This document shows positions 49,214-57,490 of a DNA stretch of 64,000 nucleotides, in pieces (position 1 is the stretch's first letter; each line of letters opens with the position of its first letter). A model generated the notes under the pieces. The model had not been told where the DNA came from. It saw nothing but the letters and a program-made list of their open reading frames with translations, and ran no database searches. Location of the stretch: the NCBI RefSeq assembly GCF_009604385.1, contig NZ_WEGJ01000014.1:1-64000 (forward strand), in the 5' to 3' direction. A program made the translations under genes and the position numbers. The DNA is from Streptomyces smaragdinus (GTDB taxonomy: Bacteria; Actinomycetota; Actinomycetes; Streptomycetales; Streptomycetaceae).

Positions 49214-49231
49214 AAAGGCCCGCAGGCCTTT
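49214..49231 (-). terminator. Terminator of the lipid kinase gene
   Basis: AAAGGCC-CGCA-GGCCTTT with a T-rich flank on the minus strand, 5 bp after the stop at 49236. Confidence 0.85.
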
Positions 49232-49235
49232 CTAC

Positions 49236-50201
49236 TCACACAATCACACGCAGTGCGCGCCGTACGCCTGTGAAGGACACACTCGTACGCAGTCCAAGGT
49301 GGTCACCGTCGACCTGAAAGGGCAGTGGGGCCTGTGATTCCAAGGTGAACGAGGTCTGGTCGTGCAGTGACACAGCGTGCTTGCCGTGCGGTCCGCGCTG
49401 CGGAGAGGAGACGAGCAGCTGCGTTCCGTAACGGGCCGCCGCGCCCGGTCCCAGGCGCGACAGTCCGAGGACGTCGAGCGCCGTGTCGAAGGACGCCTTG
49501 GGCGCGGCGTACAGCGGCTTGTTGCCGAGATACGACCACGGCGCCGTATTGCAGACGAACGTGGCGACCAGACCCCGCACCGGGTCCGCGCCGGGCCGGG
49601 CGAGCGTTATCGTGCCCTGCCGCCGCGGCTCCGACATCAGCTGGCGCACCAGCTGGCGGACGTACAGCGCGTGCGTCGACCGCTTCCCGCGCGCCCGCTG
49701 CTGCTCCACCCGGCCCACCACGCCGGCGTCGAAGCCCAGCCCCGCGCAGAACGTGAACCAGCGCTCCGGCGCCCCCTCGTCCGCCGTCCCCGGGGTGCCC
49801 GAGGCCAGGCCCAGGCCCACCGTGCGCTCCGAGCCGGTGCGCAGGGCGTCCAGCAGGGCGCCGGTGGCCTCCACCGGGTCGTTGGGCAGGCCCAGCGCGC
49901 GGGCGAAGACGTTCGTGGAGCCGCCGGGGACCACCGCGAGGCCGGGGAGGGCGTCCGGGTCGGGGCCGTGGTGCAGCAGGCCGTTGACGACCTCGTTGAC
50001 GGTGCCGTCGCCGCCCAGGGCCAGGACGAGGCGCACCTCGCCGGTCTCCGCCGCCGCGCGGGCCACGTCGCGGGCGTGGCCGCGGTACTCCGTGGTCACC
50101 ACGTCCAGCTTCAGATCGCTGGCGAGGGCGTGGATCAGGACGTCACGGGTCCGCGCACTCGTGGTGGTGGCGGCGGGGTTGACCACAAGAAGGGCGCGCA
50201 T
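49236..50201 (-). CDS. Diacylglycerol kinase-family lipid kinase
   Basis: A 321-residue DAGK_cat protein. The nucleotide loop 'ALGGDGTVNEVVNGL' and the preceding 'VVNPAATTTSARTRD' are canonical, as is 'PGGSTNVFARALGLPNDP'. The C-terminal domain ends 'PFQVDGDHLG'. Phosphorylates diacylglycerol or a related lipid; exact substrate unresolved. ATG 50201 starts 'MRALLVVNPAA'; the longer frame upstream overlaps the divergent gene. Confidence 0.9.
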   Translation of the reverse strand: MRALLVVNPAATTTSARTRDVLIHALASDLKLDVVTTEYRGHARDVARAAAETGEVRLVLALGGDGTVNEVVNGLLHHGPDPDALPGLAVVPGGSTNVFARALGLPNDPVEATGALLDALRTGSERTVGLGLASGTPGTADEGAPERWFTFCAGLGFDAGVVGRVEQQRARGKRSTHALYVRQLVRQLMSEPRRQGTITLARPGADPVRGLVATFVCNTAPWSYLGNKPLYAAPKASFDTALDVLGLSRLGPGAAARYGTQLLVSSPQRGPHGKHAVSLHDQTSFTLESQAPLPFQVDGDHLGLRTSVSFTGVRRALRVIV

Positions 50202-50271
50202 GGAGTGCAGGGTACCTACCGCCGCGTACGGGCGCGAAGCCGGAGCGGGGGCGGCCGATACCCTGGGGCCC

Positions 50272-50715
50272 ATGAGCTCTGCATCCTCCCGGGGGGCGAC
50301 CCCGACCCCCGAAGACCCCGCCGGCCCGCGTCCCGCACGGGTGACGGTCGCCGCCGTGCTGACCGCCGCCGAGGGCGTCGTGGTGGCCGGGCTGGGCGTC
50401 GCCCTGCTCGTCGCGCTGGCCGCCGGGGAGAGCGGGAGCCGGCGCTCGGCGCTGTTCGGCGGGCTGACCGTGCTGGCGCTGGCCGTGCTGCCGCTGGCCG
50501 CGGCGCGCGGGCTGTGGCTGCTGCGCCGCTGGAGCCGGGGGCCGGCCGTGATGACGCAGCTGATGACCGTCCCCGTGGTGTGGACGATGGTCGCCACCGG
50601 CGGGGTGCTGCTGCCGCTCGGCGCGCTGCTGGGCGCCGTGGCGCTGACGGCGCTGGTCATGCTGCTGAGCCCGAGCACCGTCGAGGCGCTCGGCGTCGGG
50701 CCCAGGGAGGCCTGA
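50272..50715 (+). CDS. Small integral membrane protein
   Basis: A 147-residue protein from ATG 50272. Polar N-terminus (~22 residues), then four hydrophobic helices ('VTVAAVLTAAEGVVVAGLGV', 'ALFGGLTVLALAVLPLAAAR', 'LMTVPVVWTMVATGG', 'LPLGALLGAVALTALVMLL'). No catalytic motif. It ends 3 bp before the sigH stop, tail to tail. Function unknown. Confidence 0.8.
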   Translation: MSSASSRGATPTPEDPAGPRPARVTVAAVLTAAEGVVVAGLGVALLVALAAGESGSRRSALFGGLTVLALAVLPLAAARGLWLLRRWSRGPAVMTQLMTVPVVWTMVATGGVLLPLGALLGAVALTALVMLLSPSTVEALGVGPREA

Positions 50716-50718
50716 GCC

Positions 50719-51738
50719 CTACTCCTCCACCAGCAGCCGCTCGCGCAGCTGCGCCAGCGTGCGGGCCAGCAGCCGCGAGACGTGCATCTGCGAGATGCCG
50801 ACCTCCTGCGCGATCTGCGACTGCGTCATGTTCCCGAAGAAGCGCAGCAGCAGGATCTTCTTCTCCCGCGGCGGCAGCTCCTCCAGCAGCGGCTTGAGCG
50901 ACTCGCGGTACTCCACGCCCTCCAGGGCGTCGTCCTCGGCGCCCAGGGTGTCCGCGACCGCCGGGGACTCGTCGTCCGTGTCCGGGACGTCCAGGGACAG
51001 CGTGGAGTACGCGTTGGCCGACTCCAGGCCCTCCAGGACCTCCTCCTCGGAGATGCCCAGCTGCTCCGCGAGCTCGTGCACCGTCGGCGCCCGGCCGTGC
51101 CGCTGCGAGAGCTCCGCCGTCGCCGACGTCAGCGACAGCCGCAGCTCCTGCAGCCGGCGCGGCACGCGCACCGCCCAGCCCTTGTCCCGAAAGTGCCGCT
51201 TGATCTCGCCGACCACGGTCGGGGTGGCGTACGTGGAGAACTCCACCCCGCGGTCCGGGTCGAACCGGTCCACCGACTTGATCAGCCCGATCGTGGCGAC
51301 CTGCGTCAGATCGTCCAGCGGCTCCCCGCGGTTGCGGAAGCGCCGGGCCAGATGCTCGACCAGCGGCAGATGCATACGGACCAGGGCGTTGCGCAGCTCC
51401 GCGTACTCCGCCGTGCCCTCGGGGAGTTTGCGCAGCTCGTGGAACATCTCCCGGGCCGCGCCGCGGTCCGCCGGATAGCCCCTGCCCGAGGGCGTGGGGT
51501 ACGCCCTGCCCGTGGGGCCCGGGGAGGGATCACGCCGGCTGGTGTGCCGGCCGTGCTCGTGTCCGTCCATCTGCTCAGCCCGCCCGTCTGTCGCCCCTGC
51601 CGAAGGCGCCGCCTCCGGTGCCCCTTCGGCGCGTCCCCGCGGTTCCCGCTCGTGCTCCACAGCCGCCAACAAGCCCCTTCGTACGGCATCACCCCGGGAC
51701 TGCTGTCCCGGGGCCGGCGCCTCGTGCCCCTCGTTCAT
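50719..51738 (-). CDS. sigH: Stress-response sigma factor SigH (SigB/F group)
   Basis: A 339-residue sigma factor. Regions 2 ('LVEHLARRFRNRGEPLDDLTQVATIGLIKSVDRFD'), 3 and 4 ('LLEELPPREKKILLLRFFGNMTQSQIAQEVGISQMHVSRLLA') are complete. A ~95-residue hydrophilic N-terminal extension precedes the core; S. coelicolor SigH likewise exists as several N-terminally different forms. It controls osmotic stress and septation there. ATG 51738 is 22 bp after the anti-sigma gene, so the two form an operon. Confidence 0.93.
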   Translation of the reverse strand: MNEGHEAPAPGQQSRGDAVRRGLLAAVEHEREPRGRAEGAPEAAPSAGATDGRAEQMDGHEHGRHTSRRDPSPGPTGRAYPTPSGRGYPADRGAAREMFHELRKLPEGTAEYAELRNALVRMHLPLVEHLARRFRNRGEPLDDLTQVATIGLIKSVDRFDPDRGVEFSTYATPTVVGEIKRHFRDKGWAVRVPRRLQELRLSLTSATAELSQRHGRAPTVHELAEQLGISEEEVLEGLESANAYSTLSLDVPDTDDESPAVADTLGAEDDALEGVEYRESLKPLLEELPPREKKILLLRFFGNMTQSQIAQEVGISQMHVSRLLARTLAQLRERLLVEE

Positions 51739-51760
51739 CAGGCCGCCCTCCTCGCGCAGT

Positions 51761-52195
51761 TCATGTCTGGCCGGGGCCGGCGCCGCGCTCTTTGTGCAGG
51801 CTGATGGTGACCGTACGGTCCTCCGACACGGTCGAGTCGACCCGGCCGGCGAGAGCCGAGAGCACCGTCCAGGCGAAGGTGTCGCGCTCGGGCGCCCTGC
51901 CGTCCGTGGTCGGCGCCGAGACCGTCACCAGCAGGGCGGGCCGGTCGGGCTTCTCCGCCTGGCTGTCGAGCTGGAACACACAGGTGAGCACCGAGCCCGG
52001 TACGGCCTGCTGGAGCAGGATCGCGCAGGCCTCGTCGACCGCGATCCGCAGGTCCTCGATCTCGTCGAGGGTGAAGTCCAAGCGGGCCGCCAGCCCTGCC
52101 GTGGCCGTTCGCAGGACCGACAGATAGGCCCCCGCGGCCGGCAGCCGGACTTCCACGAAGTCCTTCGGCCTGGGCTCGCCTTCGTTCTGGGACAC
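51761..52195 (-). CDS. rshA: Anti-sigma factor of SigH (HATPase, RsbW-like)
   Basis: A 144-residue RsbW/SpoIIAB-type protein. The ATP-binding N box is 'DEIEDLRIAVDEACAILLQQAV'. GTG 52195 is selected by GGAGGTGAGG 6 bp upstream; the frame runs on to 52279 without an RBS. It sequesters SigH and is released by a partner anti-anti-sigma factor in the family model. The S. coelicolor gene is also called prsH or ushX. Confidence 0.88.
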   Translation of the reverse strand: MSQNEGEPRPKDFVEVRLPAAGAYLSVLRTATAGLAARLDFTLDEIEDLRIAVDEACAILLQQAVPGSVLTCVFQLDSQAEKPDRPALLVTVSAPTTDGRAPERDTFAWTVLSALAGRVDSTVSEDRTVTISLHKERGAGPGQT

Positions 52196-52456
52196 CCTCA
52201 CCTCCAAGGTGGCGCGCGCTGCGTCTTTCAACGAGCGTGAGTACAGCGAGTTTCCATGGTGCCGGAACCCGGCGGTCATCCCTCACAAGGGGTGACCGGC
52301 CGGACCGGCGCACGGTTCGCATGCGACGCTACCGCGAGTGGTCGGCTGCTGTCCCCCTGGTACGGGGAAGGACCCGCCATCCCGCCAGTGTCACTAATGG
52401 TAAGCCTTCGGGTACGGACAGTGGCTAGAGCTGTGCAGGGCCAATTCCCGGGGCGA

Positions 52457-52948
52457 TCACGGAGTGTTGACGCTCTGTGACGAAGCGAGATCAAGGAGGG
52501 CCCGGCCCTCCAGCCGGTAGCCGGTCCACACCGGCTGCGGGACGGCGCCCAGGGCCTCGTAGATCGCCGCCGCCTTCTCGTTGTCCTCGTGGACGGACCA
52601 TTCGAAATGGTCCCAGCCCCGCTCCACGCAGAGCGCCGCCAGCCGCGCCATCAGCGCCTTTCCGTGACCGGAGCCGCGGTACGGCGGGCGGACGAACAGG
52701 TCCTCGAGATACACGCCGTGGTTGCCGGACCAGGTGGAGAAGCTGCGGAACCACAGCGCGAAGCCCGCCGGGGCCGGGTCGCCCGGCGCCTCGGCGATCA
52801 GGGCGAAGACCGCGGGGTGCGGACCGAAGAGCGCCTCGTGCAGCTTCTCGTCGGTGGCCTCGGTCTGCGTGACATCGTGGTGTTCGGCCAGGTCACGCAC
52901 CATGGCGTGGATGGCCGGCACATCGCCGGGCCGGGCTTCGCGGATCAT
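52457..52948 (-). CDS. GNAT-family N-acetyltransferase (diamine acetyltransferase-like)
   Basis: A 163-residue GNAT protein. 'VYLEDLFVRPPYRGSGHGKALMARLAALCVERG' gives the acetyl-CoA loop and 'FEWSVHEDNEKAAAIYEALGA' the next helix; this resembles spermidine/spermine acetyltransferases (SAT2-like), so a polyamine or amino-acid derivative is a possible acceptor. ATG 52948 begins MIREARPGD. Confidence 0.88.
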   Translation of the reverse strand: MIREARPGDVPAIHAMVRDLAEHHDVTQTEATDEKLHEALFGPHPAVFALIAEAPGDPAPAGFALWFRSFSTWSGNHGVYLEDLFVRPPYRGSGHGKALMARLAALCVERGWDHFEWSVHEDNEKAAAIYEALGAVPQPVWTGYRLEGRALLDLASSQSVNTP

Positions 52949-53046
52949 GGTCCCAGCGTAGGCCCCGGGCGGCCGAGTGGCTTGTTCGGACCCGTCGACT
53001 GATCGATGTGTCGACTTGCCGCAGGTCAGCGCGTACGTATCGGACC

Positions 53047-53307
53047 TCAGACCAGCAACTGGTCGACGAAGCACCAGCGCCAGTCCTCGCCCGCCTCGAA
53101 GCTGCGCATCACCGCGTGCCCGGACTCGTGGAAGTGGGCGGTGGCGTGCCGCAGCGGGGAGGAGTCGCAGCAGCCGACATGACCGCAGACCAGGCACAGC
53201 CGCAGATGCACGGGCTGGGTGCCGGCCGCCAGACATTCCAGACAGGTCTCGCTCAACGGCGACACTTCCACGGCCGGAAGTTCGGACACATGTAGGCATT
53301 CGGTCAT
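53047..53307 (-). CDS. UBP-type zinc-finger protein
   Basis: An 86-residue stand-alone zf-UBP domain: 'CLECLAAG', 'LRLCLVCGHVGCCDSS', 'HATAHFHESGHAVMRSF', with the Cys/His zinc ligands of eukaryotic ubiquitin-binding fingers. Bacterial versions have no known ubiquitin partner; they are common in actinobacteria. Its ATG is only 23 bp from the start of the divergent antiporter gene. Confidence 0.9.
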   Translation of the reverse strand: MTECLHVSELPAVEVSPLSETCLECLAAGTQPVHLRLCLVCGHVGCCDSSPLRHATAHFHESGHAVMRSFEAGEDWRWCFVDQLLV

Positions 53308-53330
53308 GCGGCCAGGTTAGATCGTTGGCG

Positions 53331-54917
53331 ATGAACGCGTTCCCCATGCTCATGCTGGTGGCCGGCAGCGCCGTGGTGGCGGGCCTCGCCCGGCGCACCC
53401 CCGTGCCCGCGCCGCTGCTGCTCGTCACGGCGGGACTGGCCGCCTCCTACGTACCGGGGATTCCCGGGTACGGACTCGACCCGCACGTCGTGCTGCCGCT
53501 CGTGCTGCCGCCGCTGCTGCACACCGCGGCGCTCGACAGCTCGTACCTCGATCTGCGGGCGAACATGCGTGCGGTGATGGCGCTCAGCGTCGGCTACGTG
53601 CTGTTCGCGACGGCCGCCGTCGGGCTGATCGCGTACGCCGTGGTCCCCGGGCTGCCGCTGACGGCCGCGCTGGTGCTCGGCGCGGTGGTCGCGCCGCCGG
53701 ACGCCGTGGCGGCGACCGCGATCGCCCGGCGGGTCGGGCTGCCGTCGCGGATCACGACCATCCTGCAGGGCGAGTCGCTGGTCAACGACGCCACCGCGAT
53801 CACCGCGTACAAGGTGGCGCTGGCCGCCGCGGTGGGGGAGGGCGCCAGCTGGGCCGGGGGGCTGGGGGAGTTCGCGCTCGCCGCGCTCGGCGGGGTCGGG
53901 GTGGGGCTGGCGCTGATGGTGCCGCTGCACTGGCTGCGGGTGCGGCTGACGGAGCCGCTGCTGCAGAACACCCTGTCGCTGCTCATCCCGTTCTTCGCGT
54001 ACGCCCTGGCCGAGGAGCTGCACGCCTCCGGGGTGCTGGCCGTCGTCGTGGTCGGGCTGTATCTCGGGCACCGGTCGTGGCAGGTGGACTTCGCGACCCG
54101 GCTGCAGGAGGAGGCGGTGTGGAAGATGGTCGGCTTCGTGCTGGAGTCCGTCGTCTTCGCGCTGATCGGGCTGCAGCTGCGGGTCGTCGTGGAGGGCCTC
54201 GGTCCGTACGGGGTCGGGGAGGCGCTGTGGTACGCGGTCGCCGTGCTGGCCGCCGTGGTGGTGATGCGGTTCGTCTGGGTCTATCCGGCGACGTATCTGC
54301 CGGGGCTGGTGCGGCAGAAGATGCGCGAGGACATCCCCTGGCCGGTGCCGTTCGTCATCTCCTGGGCCGGGATGCGCGGGGTGGTGTCGCTGGCCGTCGC
54401 GTTCTCGATCCCGCTCACCGTGCGCGGCGGCGACTTCCCGGCCCGCAATCTGGTCCTCTTCCTCACCTTCACGACCGTCATCGGCACCCTCGTCGGCCAG
54501 GGACTGACGCTGCCGCCGCTGATCCGGCTGCTGAAGCTGCCCGGGCGCGACGCGCAGGCCGAGACCCTCGCCGAGGCGCAGGCGCAGAACGACGCCTCGC
54601 GGGCCGCGCTGAACCGGCTGGAGCATCTGCTCCACGATCCCGTCAACCGGCTGCCGGGGCCCCTGGAGGACCGGCTGCGCGCCGTGCTGGAGCGGCGGCG
54701 CAACGCCGTGTGGGAGCGTCTCGGCGGGGTCAACGAGGCCACCGGGGAGAGCGCGGACGAGACGTACCGGCGGCTCGCCGGGGAGGTCATCGACGCCGAG
54801 CGGGCGGTGTTCGTGGAGCTGCGGGACGCGCGGCGGATCGACGACGAGATGCTGCGGACGCTGCTGCGGCGGCTGGATCTGGAGGAGGCGGCGGCGTACC
54901 GGGAGGCGGCGGAGTGA
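53331..54917 (+). CDS. Na+/H+ antiporter (CPA1, NhaP/YjcE type)
   Basis: A 528-residue protein with ~12 helices. Transport-site residues lie in 'APPDAVAATAIARRVGLP' and 'GESLVNDATAITAYK' (the ND pair of CPA1 antiporters). The cytoplasmic C-terminal ~120 residues are charged and helical, likely regulatory. ATG 53331 has no SD; TTAGAT at 53317-53322 could be a -10, making a leaderless message. Ends 1 bp before the convergent PLP-enzyme gene. Confidence 0.9.
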   Translation: MNAFPMLMLVAGSAVVAGLARRTPVPAPLLLVTAGLAASYVPGIPGYGLDPHVVLPLVLPPLLHTAALDSSYLDLRANMRAVMALSVGYVLFATAAVGLIAYAVVPGLPLTAALVLGAVVAPPDAVAATAIARRVGLPSRITTILQGESLVNDATAITAYKVALAAAVGEGASWAGGLGEFALAALGGVGVGLALMVPLHWLRVRLTEPLLQNTLSLLIPFFAYALAEELHASGVLAVVVVGLYLGHRSWQVDFATRLQEEAVWKMVGFVLESVVFALIGLQLRVVVEGLGPYGVGEALWYAVAVLAAVVVMRFVWVYPATYLPGLVRQKMREDIPWPVPFVISWAGMRGVVSLAVAFSIPLTVRGGDFPARNLVLFLTFTTVIGTLVGQGLTLPPLIRLLKLPGRDAQAETLAEAQAQNDASRAALNRLEHLLHDPVNRLPGPLEDRLRAVLERRRNAVWERLGGVNEATGESADETYRRLAGEVIDAERAVFVELRDARRIDDEMLRTLLRRLDLEEAAAYREAAE

Positions 54918-54918
54918 G

Positions 54919-55800
54919 TCAGCCGGTGACGACGGCCGCGAGGGTCGTGCCCGGGGGGAACGCGCCCTCCTGGGCCAGGGTTGTCAGGCCCAGGAGCATC
55001 TTGGCGACGTAGATCCGGTCGGGCGCGAGCCCGTGGCGTGCCCCGAAGTCCGCGGCGAAGTCGTCGAGCTCCGGGGTCGTACGGGCGTATCCCCCGCAGT
55101 GGAAGCGGTCGTCGGTCGTCCAGTCGCCCCTGCGCGCGCCGAACGCCTCGCGCTGGAGCCGTTCGGCCTCCCCGCCCAGGAACCCGCCGCGCAGCACCGG
55201 GAAGCCGATCGCCCGCTGCCCCGGCCCCAGGCCCGCCGCCAGCCCGGCCAGGGTGCCGCCCGTACCGCAGGCGACGGCCGCCACGCCGGCGGCGCCCCGC
55301 AGCTCGCGGCCCAGCCCGGCGCAGCCCCGTACCGCCGCGGCGTTGCTGCCGCCCTCGGGGACGGCGTAGAAGTCCCCGAAGCGGTCGTGGAGCTCCGCCA
55401 GGTACGCGGGCTCCGCGCGGCGGCGGTACGTGCCGCGTTCGACGAAGTGCAGCCGCATCCCGTCCGCCGCCGCCCGCGCGAGGGACGGGTTCAGCGGCCG
55501 GTCCGCGAGCTCGGCGCCGCGGACCACGCCGATGGTGTCCAGGCCGAGCAGCCGGCCGGCGGCGGCCGTGGCGCGCAGATGGTTGGAGTACGCGCCGCCG
55601 AACGTCAGCAGCGTGCGGTGGCCCGCGGCGCCGGCGGCCTCGAGGTTGGGGACGAGCTTGCGCCACTTGTTGCCCGGCAGCCGCGGGTGGATCAGGTCGT
55701 CGCGCTTGAGCAGCAGCCGCAGCCCGCGCCGGGTGAAGCGGTCGTCCGGGCACTCCACCAGCGGCGACGGCAGCCGGGGGTGCAGCGCGCCGAGGTCCAT
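54919..55800 (-). CDS. PLP-dependent ACC deaminase/D-cysteine desulfhydrase-like enzyme
   Basis: A 293-residue fold-type II PLP protein. The PLP lysine is in 'GNKWRKLVPNL', the substrate-binding 'TFGGAYSNHLRA' follows, and 'ACGTGGTLAGLAAGL' is the phosphate loop. The family splits between ACC deaminase and D-cysteine desulfhydrase; the sequence alone does not separate them, though desulfhydrase-type activity is more usual in short members. Tail to tail with the antiporter gene. Confidence 0.87.
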   Translation of the reverse strand: MDLGALHPRLPSPLVECPDDRFTRRGLRLLLKRDDLIHPRLPGNKWRKLVPNLEAAGAAGHRTLLTFGGAYSNHLRATAAAGRLLGLDTIGVVRGAELADRPLNPSLARAAADGMRLHFVERGTYRRRAEPAYLAELHDRFGDFYAVPEGGSNAAAVRGCAGLGRELRGAAGVAAVACGTGGTLAGLAAGLGPGQRAIGFPVLRGGFLGGEAERLQREAFGARRGDWTTDDRFHCGGYARTTPELDDFAADFGARHGLAPDRIYVAKMLLGLTTLAQEGAFPPGTTLAAVVTG

Positions 55801-55818
55801 CCCGGCAGCGTACGACGG

Positions 55819-56106
55819 TCAGGCGGCGTGCTTGTGGCCGCCCCGGGAGGGGAAGCCGCCACTGGCCGACTCGGCCTTGGTGAGGAAGTCCTCGCCGTGC
55901 ATCCGGACGTGGTCGCGGACGGCGTCCAGGGCTTCCTGGAGGGCCTGCTCGTTGCCGCGGCCGCGGGAGGAGTTGAAGTACGCGACGCCGAGCTTGCGGA
56001 GCTTGTCGCTGCCCTCACGGCTCGCCTGGACCTCGTCCAGCTTCTCCTTGCCCTGGTTCAGGGCGTTCTGGGCCTGCGCCTTGGCCTTGTCGAAAAAGCT
56101 GGACAT
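55819..56106 (-). CDS. Small conserved actinobacterial protein
   Basis: A 95-residue soluble protein (GGAGG before ATG 56106). N-terminal amphipathic Lys/Gln/Ala helix ('FDKAKAQAQNALNQGKEKLDEVQ') and a predicted second helical region, ending Gly/His/Lys-rich. The composition recalls stress-induced small proteins of Streptomyces, but I recognise no family. Isolated between the PLP-enzyme and corA genes. Confidence 0.75.
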   Translation of the reverse strand: MSSFFDKAKAQAQNALNQGKEKLDEVQASREGSDKLRKLGVAYFNSSRGRGNEQALQEALDAVRDHVRMHGEDFLTKAESASGGFPSRGGHKHAA

Positions 56107-56201
56107 GAGGTGCCTCCGGGGGTACTTAGTGGCGTAATGAGACTGATGTCCAGTATCCCGGGGGGTGGAGGAGGAGCAACGGGTCGGGGGCCGATCGGGC
56201 G

Positions 56202-57296
56202 TCAGAGCCAGCCGCGGCGGCGGAAGGCGCGGTGCAGGACGAAGCAGATCACCGCCGTGACGGCGACCACCGCCGGATAGCCGTACGTCCAGCGGAGCTC
56301 CGGCATGTGGTCGAAGTTCATGCCGTACATCCCGCACACCATCGTCGGCACCGCGAGGACGGCGACCCAGGCGGAGATCTTCCGCATGTCCTCGTTCTGG
56401 GCCATGGTCACCCGGGCGATATTGGCCTGGAGTATCGAGTTGAGCAGCTCGTCGAAGCCGTTGATCTGGTCGGTCACCCGCGCCTGGTGGTCGGCGACGT
56501 CGCGGAAGTACGGGCGGATCGCCGGGTCGACCGCCGGCAGCGGCCGCTCCGCGAGCAGCTGCAGCGGGCGGGCCAGCGGGGCGACGGAGCGCTTGAGCTC
56601 GAGCAGTTCGCGTTTGAGGTGGTAGACGCGGGCGGCGTCCGCGCGTCCGTTGCCCTCGCCGAAGACGTCCGCCTCCACCGTGTCGATGTCGGTGAGGATC
56701 GCGTCCGTGACGGTCAGGCAGTCGTTGACCACCTGGTCGGCGACGGCGTGCAGGACGGCGGACGGTCCGTGCGCCAGCTGCTCCGGTTGCCGCTCCAGGG
56801 ACTCGCGGACGGGGCCGAGGGTGCCGTGCTGCCCGTGCCGGACGGTGATGATGTAGTCCGGCCCGGTCAGCACGGTGATCTCGCCGCTCTCGACCACCTC
56901 GCAGCTCGACGTCAGCACGTCGTGGTCGGCGTACGACACGGGCTTGAACACCGCCAGGGCCATGTCCCCGAACACGTCCAGCCGCGGCCGGGGGGCGCGG
57001 TGCAGGGCGGCCTCGACGGCCAGCGGGTGCAGGCCGAAGAGCTTGGCGACCGGGGCGATCTCGGCTGCGTCGGGCTCGTGCAGCCCGATCCAGACGAACC
57101 CCGCGCCCCTGGCCCGTACGAAATGCACCGCCTCCTGCGGGGTGGGGTCACCGGGCAGCCGGTGGCCGTCGAGGTACACGACGCAGTTCTCCACCGAGCT
57201 GCCCAGGGGCGAGCGCACGGGATGGCTGAGGTCCACGGGCCGGCGCCGGCCCGGCAGCCTGACGACGGTGCGGAACGTGCGGCGTACGACAAACAA
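56202..57296 (-). CDS. corA: CorA-family Mg2+/Co2+ transporter
   Basis: A 364-residue protein with a large cytoplasmic N-terminal domain and two C-terminal helices. The selectivity motif YGMNF follows helix 1 ('WVAVLAVPTMVCGMYGMNFDHMPE'), and a basic tail 'RRRGWL' ends the protein. TTG 57296 is the reported start, with a GGGGGAC tract upstream; an internal start is possible since the first ~30 residues are Arg-rich. Confidence 0.92.
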   Translation of the reverse strand: MFVVRRTFRTVVRLPGRRRPVDLSHPVRSPLGSSVENCVVYLDGHRLPGDPTPQEAVHFVRARGAGFVWIGLHEPDAAEIAPVAKLFGLHPLAVEAALHRAPRPRLDVFGDMALAVFKPVSYADHDVLTSSCEVVESGEITVLTGPDYIITVRHGQHGTLGPVRESLERQPEQLAHGPSAVLHAVADQVVNDCLTVTDAILTDIDTVEADVFGEGNGRADAARVYHLKRELLELKRSVAPLARPLQLLAERPLPAVDPAIRPYFRDVADHQARVTDQINGFDELLNSILQANIARVTMAQNEDMRKISAWVAVLAVPTMVCGMYGMNFDHMPELRWTYGYPAVVAVTAVICFVLHRAFRRRGWL

Positions 57297-57339
57297 GTGC
57301 GTCCCCCGGTCAGCTGTTGGCGTTGCGCCCAGTCTGGTG

Positions 57340-57438
57340 TCAGGCGGCGGGGCGGAGCAAGATCTTCCCGATCGCGGTGCGCGCCTCGATCACCGCGTGC
57401 GCCCGCGCGGCGACGGCGGCCGTCACCACCCCGGCCTC
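57340..57438 (-). pseudogene. C-terminal remnant of a zinc-type dehydrogenase/quinone oxidoreductase
   Basis: On the minus strand the frame ending at TGA 57340 reads ...AHAREIVAEARTAIGKILLRPAA-like sequence; the terminal 'GKILLRPAA' and the preceding Ala/His/Glu helix are typical of the end of medium-chain quinone oxidoreductases. Nothing upstream continues the domain; the neighbouring SDR gene begins 50 bp away. It looks like the tail of a deleted gene. Confidence 0.55.
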
Positions 57439-57490
57439 GCCGGGCCCCGGCCGCGGCTTCGGTACGTTCGGTGAGGTCAAGCGGCCGGCG

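Larger units (their letters stand above)
48917..49235. other. wblE upstream region without a gene
   Basis: 319 bp between wblE and the lipid kinase gene, both on the minus strand. It holds the Crp-like site (48959-48974) and a terminator hairpin (49214-49231). GC content is lower than in flanking genes, and the short open frames here lack RBSs. The long leader could carry further wblE promoter elements. Confidence 0.7.

Noticed and set aside
49035..49337. Small plus-strand open frame between wblE and the lipid kinase gene.
   Set aside because: It has no RBS, overlaps the lipid kinase gene end and its terminator, and has no recognisable features.
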